Below are positions 17,413 to 26,678 of a stretch of 64,000 nt of DNA, piece by piece. A model generated the notes under the pieces. The model had not been told where the DNA came from. It saw only the letters and a program-made list of their open reading frames with translations, and did not search any database. The stretch comes from Thermus composti. GTDB taxonomy: Bacteria > Deinococcota > Deinococci > Deinococcales > Thermaceae. The position numbers and the translations under genes are program-made. The stretch lies in NCBI RefSeq assembly GCF_014647535.1, contig NZ_BMPJ01000004.1:1-64000 (forward strand), read 5' to 3'. Position 1 is the stretch's first letter. Every line of letters begins with the position of its first letter.

Positions 17413-18450
17413 CTAGACCTCCCGCCACTCCCGGGGGAAGCGGGAGAGGAGCTCCACGCCGCTTTCCGTGATCAGGACCAGCTCCTCAATCCGCACCCCC
17501 CCAAGCCCGGGGAGGTAGACCCCGGGCTCCACGGTGACCACCATGCCGGGCTCGAGGACGTCCTCGGCGTAAGGGGAGAGGCTTGGCCCCTCGTGGACGG
17601 CAAGCCCCACCCCGTGCCCCAGGGAGTGGACGAAGTAGCGGTCCAGGCCGAACTCCTTGAGGGCCTCCCGGGCGAGGGCGTCCACCTCCTTGCCGCTTCG
17701 GCCCGGGCCCAAGGCCTCGAGGGCCCGCTCCAAGGCCCAAAGCACCGCCGCGTAGGCCCGCTTGAGCTCCCCCTCCACCCGGCCCAAGGCCACGGTGCGG
17801 GTCATGTCCGAGTGGTACCCCGCCACCTTGGCCCCGAGGTCCAAGGTGACGAGCTCCCCTTCCCCCAAGGGCTTTTCCGAGGCCCCGGCGTGGGGCAAGG
17901 CCCCCCGCTTGCCCGAGGCCACGATGGGGGGGAAGGCCGCCCCTTCCGCCCCCCGTTTTTTCAGGAAGTATTCCACCTCCAGGGCCACCTCCCGCTCCCT
18001 CACCCCTGGTTTGAGGAGGGCGAGGGCGTGGTCCAGGGCCTCTTCCGCCAGGGCCTGGGCCTTGCGGATGGCGGCCACCTCCTCCGGGGTTTTCTTTAGG
18101 CGGAGGCGCTCCACCACCCCCCGGGTGGGGACCCACTCCGCCGGGGCCAGCTCCCTAAGCCTTTCCAGGGCGGCGTAGGGGAGGTGCTCCGCCTCAAAGC
18201 CCACCCGGCCCCGCAGGGTCTTGAGGAGGGCTTCCTTTTCCTCCCGCTTGAGGACCTTGGCGGGGAGGCGGCTCTCCTCGGCCGCCTCGGGGTAGCGGGG
18301 GTCGGTGAGGAGGAAGCCCCCCTCCTCGGTGATGAGGACCTGGGCGTCCTCGGGGTGGGGGAAGCCCGTGAGGTAGCGGACGTTCTCCGGGCGGGTGATG
18401 TAGAGGGCGTCCAGCGCCAGGGGTTTTAGAAGGTTCCTCGGGTCCTGCAC
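17413..18450 (-). CDS. Xaa-Pro aminopeptidase/dipeptidase, M24B family
   Basis: A 345-residue metallopeptidase with the creatinase-like N-terminal domain (LYITRPENVRYLTGF) and the pita-bread catalytic domain. Metal ligands lie in LVTLDLGAKVAGYHSDMTRT, HSLGHGVGLAVHEGP, VVTVEPGVYLPG and RIEELVLIT. It releases residues next to proline from peptides. The start is GTG at 18450, seven bases after TATAGT (18458-18463, minus), suggesting a leaderless transcript although ileS lies only nine bases upstream. Confidence 0.9.
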   Translation of the reverse strand: MQDPRNLLKPLALDALYITRPENVRYLTGFPHPEDAQVLITEEGGFLLTDPRYPEAAEESRLPAKVLKREEKEALLKTLRGRVGFEAEHLPYAALERLRELAPAEWVPTRGVVERLRLKKTPEEVAAIRKAQALAEEALDHALALLKPGVREREVALEVEYFLKKRGAEGAAFPPIVASGKRGALPHAGASEKPLGEGELVTLDLGAKVAGYHSDMTRTVALGRVEGELKRAYAAVLWALERALEALGPGRSGKEVDALAREALKEFGLDRYFVHSLGHGVGLAVHEGPSLSPYAEDVLEPGMVVTVEPGVYLPGLGGVRIEELVLITESGVELLSRFPREWREV

Positions 18451-18457
18451 GGGGGGT

Positions 18458-18463
18458 ACTATA
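18458..18463 (-). promoter_or_regulatory. -10-like element of the M24 peptidase gene
   Basis: TATAGT on the minus strand overlaps the ileS stop codon and lies seven bases before GTG 18450. No clear -35 is seen. Confidence 0.45.
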
Positions 18464-21400
18464 CCACCTCCTCCACCCGCTCCAGGCTAAAGCGCACCCG
18501 CCCCTCCTCGTCGGCCAGCTCCGTGGTGAAGCCGGGGAAGGTCCCTTCCTGGAAGGCCTGGGCCAGGACCTCCTGGGCGATCCAGGTCCCGTGCCGCCGG
18601 AGGGCCTCGAGGTAGGGGCCTTCCGCCTCGTAGCCCACCCGGATCCGGTCGGAGACCTTGAGGCCCATGTCTTTGCGGGCCTGCTGCAGGTGGCGGATGA
18701 GGTCCCGGGCGAGGCCCTCTAGGCGCAGGTCCTCGGTGACCTCCACCTTGAGGGCGGCCACGTACCCCTCCTTCTCCAAGGCCTCGTAGCCCTCGGGGGC
18801 CTGGGCCTCGAGGAGGACCTCCTCGGGGAGGAGGGTGAGGGGCTCGCCCTCCACCTCCAGGGGGATGGCCTCGCCCTTCAGGGCCAGGGCGGCCACCCGT
18901 TCCGCCTCCTTCTCCAGAGCCTCCCGGATCTTGGGGACGCGCTTCCCGTACTTGGGCCCAAGGCGCTTCAGGTTGGGGAGGACCCGGTAGCTTAGGACCT
19001 CCTCCCCCGGCTCCAGGACGCGCACCTCCTTGACGTTGAGCTCCTCGGCGATCTCCCGGGCGAAGTGCCTAAGGCCCTCCCTTTCCAAGGCCGTGGGGGC
19101 GGTGACGAGGAGGAGGGGGAGGGGGGTGCGGGTCTTTACCCCGCTTTTGGCCCGGGCCGAGCGGGCCAGGTCCACCACCTTGAGCACCGCCCGCATCTTG
19201 GCCACCAGCTCCCGGTCCCAAAGGGCCTCCTCCACCTCGGGCCAGTCGGTGAGGTGGACGCTTTCTTGGGCCTTCTCGTCCACGCTTCGGGCCAGGTTCT
19301 GCCAGAGGACCTCGGCCAAATAGGGGGTGAAGGGGGCGGAAAGCTGGGCCACGGTGAGGAGGGCCTCGTAGAGGGTGGCGTAGGCGGACTCCCGGTCCAG
19401 GGCGTCCTCGTTTTTCCAGAAGCGGCGGCGGTTCCTGCGGACGTACCACAGGGAAAGGTCCTCCACCACGAAGTCCCGGATGGCCCTGCTTGAGGTGGTG
19501 GGGTCGTAGGCCTCCAGGGCCTCCGTCACCTTGTGCTTGAGCTCCTGGAGCCGGGCCAAAAGCCAGCGGTCCATCTCCGGCCGCTCCTTGGGGGGAGGGG
19601 GGTTCTTGAGGTCGGGCCGGTCCAGGTTGGCGTAGGTGACGAAGAAGCTATAAACGTTCCAGAGGGTGAGGAAGTAGTCCCGCACCGTCTCCCGCACCAG
19701 GTTGGGGCCAAAGCGGCGGTCGGCCTCGGGGGGTGCGGAGACGTAGATGTACCAGCGGAGGGCGTCCGCCCCGAACTCCCGGATGATGTCCCAGGGGTCC
19801 ACCACGTTCCCCTTGGACTTGGACATCTTCTGGCCCTTCTCGTCCAGGATGAGGCCGTGGCAGATCACGTTCTTGAAGGCGATGGAGCCGAAGAGCATGA
19901 CCCCAAGCTGGTGAAGGGAGTTGAACCAGCCCCGGGTCTGGTCAATCCCCTCGGAGATGAAGTCGGCGGGGAAGCTTTGCCGGAACTCCTCCTGGTTCTC
20001 AAAGGGGTAGTGCAAGGAAGCGAAGGGCATGGCCCCCGAGTCGTACCAGACGTCAATCACGTAGGGCACCCGGCGCATCACCCCGCCGCAGGCGCAAGAA
20101 AGCTCCACCTGGTCCACGTGGGGGCGGTGGGGGTCAAAGGGCTCGGGGAGGGGCTTGGTGGCCCTTTCCCTAAGCTCCTGGAAGCTTCCGATGGCTTCCT
20201 CCTTGCCGCAGGCCTGGCAGACCCAGATGGGCAAGGGGGTGCCCCAGTAGCGGTTGCGGCTTAGGGCCCAGTCCACCAGGTTTTTTAACCACTCCCCGTA
20301 GCGACCCTCCTTGATGTGGGGAGGCACCCAGTTGATCTCCTGGTTCTTGCGGATGAGCTCGTCCTTGAAGAGGGTGTTTTTGATGAACCAGCTCTCCGTG
20401 GCGTAGTACATGAGGGGGGTGGAGCACCGCCAGCAGTGGGGGTAGCTGTGGAGGTAGCTTTCCTCCTTGAAGAGGAGGCCCCGCGCCCTTAGGTCCTTAA
20501 GGATCGCCCGGTTGGCCTCCCGGAAGAAGAGGCCCTGGAAAGGCTCCACGAGGAGCTTCCCCTCCTCGTCCACGGTCTTCAGGAGGGGAAGCCCGTAGGC
20601 CCTCGCGGTCTCCAGGTCCTCGGCGCCAAAGGCGGGGGCCTGGTGGACGATCCCCGTGCCGTCCTCCCGGCTCACGTAATCGGCCAGGACCACGAAGTAG
20701 CCCCTCTCCAGGGCCTGGGGGTAGGGGGGCTCGTAGGCGAGGCCCTCCAGGTCCTTGCCCAGGAAGGTCTTGAGGACCGGGACCTCCTCCCCTAAAAGCC
20801 GCTTTCCCAGGCCCTCCTCGAGGATCAAGACCTCCTCCCCCACCTGGAAGGCGGCGTAGGTGTACTCCGGGTGGACCGCCGCCGCCACGTTGCCGGGCAG
20901 GGTCCAGGGGGTCGTGGTCCAGACCAGGAGGCTCGCCTTTTCCAGGCCCAGCCTCCCCGGGGCCTTCAGGGGCAGGCGCACGTAGACCGAGGGGTCGGTG
21001 ATCTCCTTGTAGCCCAAGGCGAGCTCGTGGGAGGAGAGGGGGGTGCCGCACCGGGGACAGTAGGGGACCACCTTGTGGTCCCGATAGAGGAGGCCCCGGT
21101 CAAAGAGGTTCTTCAGGCTCCACCAGATGCTTTCAATGTAGGTGGGCTCGAGGGTGGCGTAGGCCCCTTTCAGGTCCACCCAGTAGGCGATCCGCTCGGT
21201 GAAGGCCTCCCACTCCTTCTCGTAGGTGAAGACGGACTGGCGGCAGGCCTCGTTGAAGCGGGCGATGCCGTAGGCCTCAATCTCCCGCTTGCTCTTGAGG
21301 CCCAGCTTCTTCTCCACCTCCAGCTCCACGGGAAGCCCGTGGGTGTCCCACCCCGCCCGCCTGGGCACGTAGTAGCCCCGCATGGTCTTGTAGCGGGGGA

Positions 21401-21599
21401 AGAGGTCCTTGTAGCTGCGGGCCTGGGCGTGGCCCACGTGGGGCAGGCCGTTGGCGGTGGGGGGGCCTTCGTAGACGGTGTAGCGGGGACGGCCCTTGCG
21501 GTTCTCCACGCTCTTCTCAAAGATCCTTTCTCGCTTCCAGAAGGCCAGGATCTCCTCCTCCAAGGCCGGAAAGTTGGGCTCGCCTACCTCCTTGAACAT
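18459..21599 (-). CDS. ileS: Isoleucyl-tRNA synthetase
   Basis: A 1,046-residue class I synthetase. The HIGH-type motif [13 protein letters not shown] lies near residue 50 and the KMSKS loop in [18 protein letters not shown]. The editing domain sits between them, and zinc-binding [12 protein letters not shown] and CWRCSTP motifs are visible. The frame is open beyond the start, but homology begins at [10 protein letters not shown]; the ATG at 21599 has GGGAGGTGG eight bases upstream. The gene is preceded by a T-box leader with an isoleucine specifier, so uncharged tRNA-Ile should raise expression. Confidence 0.97.
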   Translation of the reverse strand: MFKEVGEPNFPALEEEILAFWKRERIFEKSVENRKGRPRYTVYEGPPTANGLPHVGHAQARSYKDLFPRYKTMRGYYVPRRAGWDTHGLPVELEVEKKLGLKSKREIEAYGIARFNEACRQSVFTYEKEWEAFTERIAYWVDLKGAYATLEPTYIESIWWSLKNLFDRGLLYRDHKVVPYCPRCGTPLSSHELALGYKEITDPSVYVRLPLKAPGRLGLEKASLLVWTTTPWTLPGNVAAAVHPEYTYAAFQVGEEVLILEEGLGKRLLGEEVPVLKTFLGKDLEGLAYEPPYPQALERGYFVVLADYVSREDGTGIVHQAPAFGAEDLETARAYGLPLLKTVDEEGKLLVEPFQGLFFREANRAILKDLRARGLLFKEESYLHSYPHCWRCSTPLMYYATESWFIKNTLFKDELIRKNQEINWVPPHIKEGRYGEWLKNLVDWALSRNRYWGTPLPIWVCQACGKEEAIGSFQELRERATKPLPEPFDPHRPHVDQVELSCACGGVMRRVPYVIDVWYDSGAMPFASLHYPFENQEEFRQSFPADFISEGIDQTRGWFNSLHQLGVMLFGSIAFKNVICHGLILDEKGQKMSKSKGNVVDPWDIIREFGADALRWYIYVSAPPEADRRFGPNLVRETVRDYFLTLWNVYSFFVTYANLDRPDLKNPPPPKERPEMDRWLLARLQELKHKVTEALEAYDPTTSSRAIRDFVVEDLSLWYVRRNRRRFWKNEDALDRESAYATLYEALLTVAQLSAPFTPYLAEVLWQNLARSVDEKAQESVHLTDWPEVEEALWDRELVAKMRAVLKVVDLARSARAKSGVKTRTPLPLLLVTAPTALEREGLRHFAREIAEELNVKEVRVLEPGEEVLSYRVLPNLKRLGPKYGKRVPKIREALEKEAERVAALALKGEAIPLEVEGEPLTLLPEEVLLEAQAPEGYEALEKEGYVAALKVEVTEDLRLEGLARDLIRHLQQARKDMGLKVSDRIRVGYEAEGPYLEALRRHGTWIAQEVLAQAFQEGTFPGFTTELADEEGRVRFSLERVEEVV

Positions 21600-21615
21600 C
21601 CGCCACCTCCCTAGC

Positions 21616-21643
21616 AAAACGCCCGCGCCTATGGGCGCGGACG
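21616..21643 (-). terminator. Attenuator hairpin of the ileS T-box leader
   Basis: A ten-base stem (one G-T pair) with the loop CATA is followed by TTTT on the minus strand, ending about 17 bases before the ileS ATG. It is a plausible intrinsic terminator or SD-blocking helix. Its 5' arm contains CCGCG, complementary to CGCGG of the T-box. Confidence 0.75.
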
Positions 21644-21890
21644 AAAGCGCAAAGGCTTCCGCGGTACCACCGCGCTTCCTGGGGAAGGCCCCAGGCCCTC
21701 CTTTAGGCGCTATCACGGGCGCCACCCGGCGGGCATTACTCGGGGGTCTCCCTTTCCTCCCGCGGCTCCGGGGTGATCTTCCCGCCTGCCCTCACCGCCG
21801 GGCTTTCACCCTCCCCGGCTCGCTTTGGGCTTTTGGGCAGGGGTACTCTCCCCATCCTCGCCTTTACAGAGGCCGCCTCCTGGGGTAAAA
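21616..21890 (-). promoter_or_regulatory. T-box riboswitch of ileS
   Basis: The minus strand holds the conserved T-box element TGGTACCGCGG (21659-21669), flanked by AAGCGC and GCGCTT arms that can form the antiterminator. Upstream, AAGATCACC places ATC (21775-21777) as an isoleucine specifier. Stem I shows GGGGAGAGTA and GAGCCGGGGAGGG, and a stem II-like GCGCCCGTGATAGCGCC lies further downstream. tRNA-Ile(GAU) should read the specifier and its uncharged 3' end pair with TGGT. It occupies most of the 408-nt gap between ileS and the transaldolase gene. Confidence 0.9.
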
Positions 21891-21912
21891 TCCCCCGCTG
21901 GCGGCTAAGGCC

Positions 21913-21942
21913 ATGCTAGCAGCCTTTCCCCTCCCTTGACAA
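21913..21942 (-). promoter_or_regulatory. Promoter of ileS
   Basis: TTGTCA (21937-21942) and TAGCAT (21913-21918) on the minus strand are separated by 18 nt. This gives a transcription start near 21906 and a leader of about 307 nt holding the T-box. Confidence 0.65.
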
Positions 21943-21966
21943 TGGCCCAAGAGGCCCTGCTAGACT
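21936..21966 (+). promoter_or_regulatory. Promoter of the transaldolase-rho unit
   Basis: A perfect TTGACA (21936-21941) precedes TAGACT (21961-21966) by 19 nt, a slightly long spacer. The -35 overlaps the ileS -35 almost completely on the opposite strand. Confidence 0.6.
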
Positions 21967-22007
21967 TAGGCTAAGCCGTTCCCAAGTTCCCGGAAAAAGG
22001 AGTGGCC

Positions 22008-22679
22008 ATGGAGCTTTACTTGGACACCGCGAACCTGGAGGAGATACGGGAGATCGCCGCCTGGGGCGTGCTCTCCGGGGTCACCACCAACCCCACCCTG
22101 GTGGCCAAGGAGTTCGCCGCCCGGGGTGAGCGGATTACCCCGGAGGGGCTAGCCCAGCACCTAAAGGCCATCTGCGAGCTCGCCCAGGGGCCCGTTTCGG
22201 CGGAGGTGACGGCCCTCGAGGCCTCCGCCATGGTGGAGGAGGGAAGGCGGCTTGCCGCCCTGCACCCCAACATCGTGGTCAAGCTCCCCACCACCGAGGA
22301 GGGCCTCAAGGCCTGCAAGCGGCTTGCCGCCGAGGGGATCAAGGTCAACATGACCCTGATCTTTTCCGCCAACCAGGCCCTTCTGGCGGCCCGGGCGGGG
22401 GCGGCCTACGTTTCTCCCTTCTTGGGCCGGGTGGACGATATCTCCTGGGACGGGGGCGAGCTCCTTCGGGAGATCGTGGAGATGATCCAGATCCAGGACC
22501 TGCCCGTCAAGGTCATCGCCGCCTCCATCCGCCACCCCCGGCACGTGACCGAGGCGGCCCTTCTGGGGGCGGACATCGCCACCATGCCCTATGCGGTTTT
22601 CAAGCAGCTTCTCAAGCATCCCCTCACGGAGACCGGCCTGAAGCGCTTCATGGAGGACTGGGAGAAGGTTAAGCCATGA
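22008..22679 (+). CDS. tal: Transaldolase-like protein, TalC/fructose-6-phosphate aldolase family
   Basis: A 223-residue single-domain (alpha/beta)8 aldolase of the short transaldolase subfamily. It starts [13 protein letters not shown], contains [12 protein letters not shown], and has the Schiff-base lysine in [15 protein letters not shown]. It likely moves dihydroxyacetone units in the non-oxidative pentose phosphate pathway, although some relatives are F6P aldolases. ATG 22008 is preferred over the GTG at 22002, because the AAGGAG at 21997-22002 overlaps that GTG. Its TGA overlaps rho. Confidence 0.92.
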   Translation: MELYLDTANLEEIREIAAWGVLSGVTTNPTLVAKEFAARGERITPEGLAQHLKAICELAQGPVSAEVTALEASAMVEEGRRLAALHPNIVVKLPTTEEGLKACKRLAAEGIKVNMTLIFSANQALLAARAGAAYVSPFLGRVDDISWDGGELLREIVEMIQIQDLPVKVIAASIRHPRHVTEAALLGADIATMPYAVFKQLLKHPLTETGLKRFMEDWEKVKP

Positions 22680-23956
22680 AAAGAAAAGCGGAGACCCAGG
22701 TGACCCCCTTCACCTACCAGGAGCTTGCGGCCAAGATCCTGCCCGAGCTCCACCTCCTGGCCCAGGAGGCGGGGATAGAAGGCTACAAGCGGATGAAGAA
22801 GGACCAGCTCATCATGGCCCTCCTGGAGCGGCAGACCCAGGGGGAGGGCCTGCAGCTGGTCAAGGGCTACCTGGAGATCAGCCCGGATGGGTACGGCTTC
22901 CTCAACGAGAACCTTTTCAACCTGGAGTCCCGGGTGGCCATCGTCTCCGCCGGGATCATCCGCCAGTACGCCCTGAGGAGCGGGGACTACATCGTGGGCC
23001 GGGCCCGGCCTCCCCGGGAGAACGAGCGCTACGGCACCCTCCTTAAGGTGGAGGCGGTGAACGACCTGGACCCCGAGGCCGCCAAGAACCGCCCCCGCTT
23101 TGACGAGCTCATCCCCCAGTTCCCTGACCGTCAGATCCGGCTGGAGACCACCCCGGACGAGCTTTCCACCCGGGTCATTGACCTCCTCGCCCCCATCGGT
23201 CGGGGCCAGCGGGGGCTCATCGTGGCCCCCCCCAAGGCGGGGAAGACCACCCTCCTCAAGAAGATCGCCAACGCCGTCCTCAAGAACGAGCCCGACATCA
23301 AGGTCATCGTCCTCCTCATTGACGAGCGCCCCGAGGAGGTGACGGACTTTAGGGAGAGCGTCCAGGGGGCCGAGGTTATCGCCAGCACCTTTGACGAGCC
23401 GCCCCAGAACCACATCCGCGTGGCGGAGTTCGTCCACGAGAGGGCCAAGCGCATCGTGGAGGAGGGCGGGCACGTGATGATCCTCCTGGACTCCATCACC
23501 CGCCTGGCCCGGGCCAATAACCTGGTGACCCCGCCCACGGGCCGCACCCTCTCAGGGGGGCTGGACTCCGCCGCCCTCTACTTCCCCAAGCGTTTCCTGG
23601 GGGCCGCCCGGAACATCCGGGGCGGGGGGAGCCTCACCATCCTGGCCACCGCCCTGGTGGAGACGGGAAGCCGCATGGACGACGTGATCTTTGAGGAGTT
23701 CAAGGGGACGGGCAACATGGAGCTCCACCTCTCCCGCCGCCTCGAGGAGCGCCGCATCTTCCCCGCCATAGACATCCTCAAGTCCGGCACCCGGCGGGAG
23801 GAGCTTCTTCTCGGCGAGGAGGTCACCCACAAGATGTGGCTCCTCCGGAAGGTCCTGGCGGACATGGACCCCGCCGAAGCCATGGAGATGCTCCTCGCCC
23901 GGCTCGCCCGCACCAAGAGCAACAAGGAGTTCCTGGCCTCCTTGGCGGCCCGCTAG
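22676..23956 (+). CDS. rho: Transcription termination factor Rho
   Basis: A 426-residue hexameric RNA helicase. The N-terminal helical region and cold-shock-like RNA-binding domain ([14 protein letters not shown]) lead to the ATPase. This carries Walker [16 protein letters not shown], Walker [16 protein letters not shown], the Q-loop and R-loop region [18 protein letters not shown], and [13 protein letters not shown]. The ATG overlaps the transaldolase stop as ATGA. A probable intrinsic terminator follows. Confidence 0.97.
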   Translation: MKRKAETQVTPFTYQELAAKILPELHLLAQEAGIEGYKRMKKDQLIMALLERQTQGEGLQLVKGYLEISPDGYGFLNENLFNLESRVAIVSAGIIRQYALRSGDYIVGRARPPRENERYGTLLKVEAVNDLDPEAAKNRPRFDELIPQFPDRQIRLETTPDELSTRVIDLLAPIGRGQRGLIVAPPKAGKTTLLKKIANAVLKNEPDIKVIVLLIDERPEEVTDFRESVQGAEVIASTFDEPPQNHIRVAEFVHERAKRIVEEGGHVMILLDSITRLARANNLVTPPTGRTLSGGLDSAALYFPKRFLGAARNIRGGGSLTILATALVETGSRMDDVIFEEFKGTGNMELHLSRRLEERRIFPAIDILKSGTRREELLLGEEVTHKMWLLRKVLADMDPAEAMEMLLARLARTKSNKEFLASLAAR

Positions 23957-24004
23957 TAGGCTAAGGGCTACCCCAAAAGCGCCTGCCCTAGGCCGTGGGC
24001 ATAC

Positions 24005-24041
24005 CCCCACCGTGGCCAAAGCCGCGGTGGGGTGCTTGGTT
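24005..24041 (+). terminator. Probable terminator after rho
   Basis: CCCCACCG (24005-24012) pairs with CGGTGGGG (24025-24032); the loop can pair further as GGC/GCC. TGCTTGGTTTT follows. Confidence 0.65.
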
Positions 24042-24065
24042 TTGGAAGCCCTAGGGGCTTCCCCC

Positions 24066-24096
24066 TTGCCCGGGGCTGGGCTTTACCTGGTATACT
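24066..24096 (+). promoter_or_regulatory. Promoter of the LysM/M23 gene
   Basis: TATACT (24091-24096) is a good -10. TTGCCC (24066-24071) is a weak -35 with a 19-nt spacer. The predicted leader is about 28 nt. Confidence 0.5.
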
Positions 24097-24130
24097 CTCC
24101 CCAACAATTTGGGCGTTTAGGGGGTGGGTT

Positions 24131-25318
24131 TTGAGGAAGTGGGGTGTTTGTGCGTTCTTTGTGCTTGCTGGCCTCGGGTTGGCTCAAGTCCAGGTGAGGA
24201 TTTTAAGCCCTTTGCCCCTCCCGGAAAGGGCGGTGGAGGTGGACCCGCCGGTGCGGAAGGTCTGGGTTCTCTACACCGTCCGCCCCGGGGATAGCCTGGC
24301 GGGGATCGCCGCCCGTTTCGGCGTGGATCCCCAGCATATCCTATGGTCTAGTGGTCTAGAGAGACCCACCCTTTACCCCGGGCAGACGCTAAAGATCCCC
24401 ATCGTGGCCGAGGAGGACCGCCCTCCCCGGATCCCCCCCGGGGTGGAGGCCTACCGGGTCCGCCCGGGGGACACCCTGGAAAGCATCGCCCGCCGCCACG
24501 GGCTAAGCCTCCTGGACCTGATCTCCGCCAACCCCTCCTTGGAAAGCCTGGACCAGCTGGTGGCGGGCACGGTCCTCTACCTTCCTAAGAAGGCCAAGGG
24601 GCTTCTGGTGTCCCTGGGAGAGGGGCAGACCCTTTTGGACCTGGCGGGGCGCTTTGGCCTGGACCCGGTCCAGGTGGCCCGGGCCAACGGGGTGAAGGAC
24701 CCCACGGAGCTTAGGCCCGGGGATTTGGTCCTCCTACCCGGGGTGGAGGCCAAGACCACCTACCAGCGCCTTCTCGCCAAGCAGGAGGCGGAGCGGAAGG
24801 CCCGCCTCGAGGCGGAAAGGCGCCGCCAGGAGGAGCTTAGGCGCCTGGCGGAGGAGAGGCGGCGGCAGCAGGCCCTTGCCCAAAGGCAGCGGCAAGCCCA
24901 GGCGGCCAGGCCTGTGGTGCGCCGGGTGAGCTACCAGGAAGGAGGGATGCGCTGGCCCCTTGCGGGCTTCCGCATCACCACTTACTTCGGGGGGAGGACC
25001 CCCTTCCAGCGCTTCCACACGGGGATTGACCTCGCGGCCCCGGCGGGCACCCCCATCTACGCCGCCAAGGCGGGCCGGGTGAAGGTGGCGGGCTGGAGCT
25101 CGTTTGGCTACGGCTTCCACGTGGTCCTGGACCACGGGGGTGGCCTGGAGACCCTCTACGCCCACATGTCCCGCATCGCCGTGCGGGCGGGGCAGTGGGT
25201 GGAGGCAGGGGAGGTCATCGGCTACGTGGGCTCCACGGGTTGGTCCACGGGGCCCCACCTCCACTTTGAGGTGCGGGTGAATGGGGTCGCCAAAAACCCC
25301 TTGACCTATCTCCCCTAA
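24131..25318 (+). CDS. Secreted LysM-M23 peptidoglycan endopeptidase
   Basis: A 395-residue murein hydrolase. After a signal peptide ([18 protein letters not shown]) come three LysM repeats, starting [34 protein letters not shown] and [17 protein letters not shown] charged coiled coil rich in K/R/E/Q follows at about residues 215-260. A C-terminal M23 domain carries [21 protein letters not shown] and GPHLHFEVR zinc-site motifs. The TTG start at 24131 is chosen because it directly precedes the signal peptide and follows AGGGGGTGGG. The coiled coil resembles NlpD/EnvC-type activators, but the zinc ligands are intact. Confidence 0.88.
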   Translation: MRKWGVCAFFVLAGLGLAQVQVRILSPLPLPERAVEVDPPVRKVWVLYTVRPGDSLAGIAARFGVDPQHILWSSGLERPTLYPGQTLKIPIVAEEDRPPRIPPGVEAYRVRPGDTLESIARRHGLSLLDLISANPSLESLDQLVAGTVLYLPKKAKGLLVSLGEGQTLLDLAGRFGLDPVQVARANGVKDPTELRPGDLVLLPGVEAKTTYQRLLAKQEAERKARLEAERRRQEELRRLAEERRRQQALAQRQRQAQAARPVVRRVSYQEGGMRWPLAGFRITTYFGGRTPFQRFHTGIDLAAPAGTPIYAAKAGRVKVAGWSSFGYGFHVVLDHGGGLETLYAHMSRIAVRAGQWVEAGEVIGYVGSTGWSTGPHLHFEVRVNGVAKNPLTYLP

Positions 25319-25332
25319 GGGCTTTGGCGCTC

Positions 25333-25360
25333 CCGGGGGGCCTTGGGGGCCCCCGGCTTT
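25333..25360 (+). terminator. Possible terminator before pdxS
   Basis: CCGGGGG (25333-25339) can pair with CCCCCGG (25350-25356), followed by only CTTT, so termination may be partial. Confidence 0.4.
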
Positions 25361-25413
25361 GTGCATGGGGCCCCTTGACCCTGAGGGCGGTAAGCTTAAG
25401 GATGGAGGGCGGC

Positions 25414-26295
25414 ATGGAGAAGGGAACCTTCCAGATCAAGACGGGCTTCGCCGAGATGTTCAAGGGCGGGGTGATCATGGACGTGACCACCCCGGAGCAG
25501 GCGGTGATCGCCGAGGAGGCGGGGGCGGTGGCGGTGATGGCCCTGGAGAGGGTGCCGGCGGACATCCGCGCCCAGGGGGGCGTGGCCCGCATGTCCGACC
25601 CCAAGATCATCAAGGAGATCATGGCGGCCGTGTCTATTCCCGTCATGGCCAAGGTAAGGATCGGCCACTTCGTGGAGGCCATGATCCTCGAGGCCATCGG
25701 GGTGGACTTCATTGACGAGTCCGAGGTCCTCACCCCCGCGGACGAGGAGCACCACATTGACAAGTGGAAGTTCAAGGTGCCCTTCGTCTGCGGGGCCAGG
25801 AACCTGGGGGAGGCCCTGAGGCGCATCGCCGAGGGGGCGGCCATGATCCGCACCAAGGGGGAGGCGGGCACAGGGAACGTGGTGGAGGCGGTGCGCCACG
25901 CCCGCACCATGTGGAAGGAGATCCGCTACGTCCAGTCCCTCCGGGAGGACGAGCTCATGGCCTACGCCAAGGAGATCGGGGCACCCTACGAGCTCGTGAA
26001 GTGGGTTCACGAGCACGGCCGCCTGCCCGTGGTGAACTTCGCCGCCGGGGGGATCGCCACCCCGGCGGACGCCGCCCTCATGATGCACCTGGGCATGGAC
26101 GGGGTCTTCGTGGGAAGCGGCATCTTCAAGTCCGGGGACCCCAGGAAGAGGGCCCGGGCCATCGTGCGGGCGGTGGCCCACTACAACGACCCCGAGGTCC
26201 TGGCGGAGGTCAGCGAGGACCTGGGCGAGCCCATGGTGGGCATCAACCTGGACCAGCTCAAGGAGGAGGAGCGGCTTGCCAAGCGGGGCTGGTAG
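25414..26295 (+). CDS. pdxS: Pyridoxal 5'-phosphate synthase subunit PdxS
   Basis: A 293-residue (beta/alpha)8 synthase that builds PLP from ribose 5-phosphate, glyceraldehyde 3-phosphate and ammonia delivered by PdxT. Conserved motifs include [13 protein letters not shown], the lysine in [19 protein letters not shown]-like [24 protein letters not shown] and [19 protein letters not shown] 25414 is preferred because GGAGGG lies four bases upstream; ATG 25402 is possible. The partner pdxT lies 2.6 kb downstream, after the metal-efflux genes. Confidence 0.96.
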   Translation: MEKGTFQIKTGFAEMFKGGVIMDVTTPEQAVIAEEAGAVAVMALERVPADIRAQGGVARMSDPKIIKEIMAAVSIPVMAKVRIGHFVEAMILEAIGVDFIDESEVLTPADEEHHIDKWKFKVPFVCGARNLGEALRRIAEGAAMIRTKGEAGTGNVVEAVRHARTMWKEIRYVQSLREDELMAYAKEIGAPYELVKWVHEHGRLPVVNFAAGGIATPADAALMMHLGMDGVFVGSGIFKSGDPRKRARAIVRAVAHYNDPEVLAEVSEDLGEPMVGINLDQLKEEERLAKRGW

Positions 26296-26647
26296 GGCGG
26301 TCTGCGGGGTTTACGAGGTCCACCCCGAGCGGGTGGAGATGGCCCGCGCCGCCCTGCCCGAGGAGCGGGTGGTCAAGGAGGCCGCCCTCCTCCTCAAGGC
26401 CCTTTCCGACCCCACCCGCATGCGCCTCCTCCTAGCCCTGAAAGGGGCGGGGGAGCTTTGCGTGTGCGACCTGGCCCTTTTGGCCCGGGTTTCCCTTTCT
26501 GCGGTGAGCCACCAGCTCAGGCTCCTCCGCCAGGCCCGGCTGGTGGCCTTCCGCCGGGAGGGGAAGCAGGTCTACTACCGCCTGGCCGACGCCCATGTGG
26601 CCCGCCTGTTGGAGCTGGCCTTGGAGCACGCAGAAGAAAACACTTGA
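26276..26647 (+). CDS. ArsR/SmtB-family metal-responsive repressor
   Basis: A 123-residue winged-helix repressor. The recognition helix region reads [19 protein letters not shown], and the sensor motif ELCVCDLA supplies Cys62 and Cys64; Cys10 near the N-terminus could be a third ligand. The TTG start at 26276 overlaps pdxS by 20 bases, with GGAGGAGGAG upstream. This composition matches the characterised Thermus SmtB-type arsenic/cadmium sensor as remembered. It probably represses the adjacent P1B ATPase through the inverted repeat at 26641-26662. Confidence 0.88.
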   Translation: MPSGAGRAVCGVYEVHPERVEMARAALPEERVVKEAALLLKALSDPTRMRLLLALKGAGELCVCDLALLARVSLSAVSHQLRLLRQARLVAFRREGKQVYYRLADAHVARLLELALEHAEENT

Positions 26648-26672
26648 CCATTTGCTCAAGTGATGCTACCCT
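26641..26672 (+). promoter_or_regulatory. Promoter and ArsR/SmtB operator of the metal ATPase gene
   Basis: A perfect inverted repeat CACTTGA (26641-26647) and TCAAGTG (26656-26662), eight bases apart, covers the -35 TTGACC (26644-26649) and part of the spacer. The -10 TACCCT (26667-26672) is 17 nt further on, and the ATG follows six bases later, so the transcript is probably leaderless. Bound repressor would block RNA polymerase. Confidence 0.75.
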
Positions 26673-26678
26673 AGGGGC

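Noticed and set aside
21600-21725. N-terminal extension of ileS
   Set aside because: It translates the T-box leader, and the good ribosome-binding site precedes ATG 21599.
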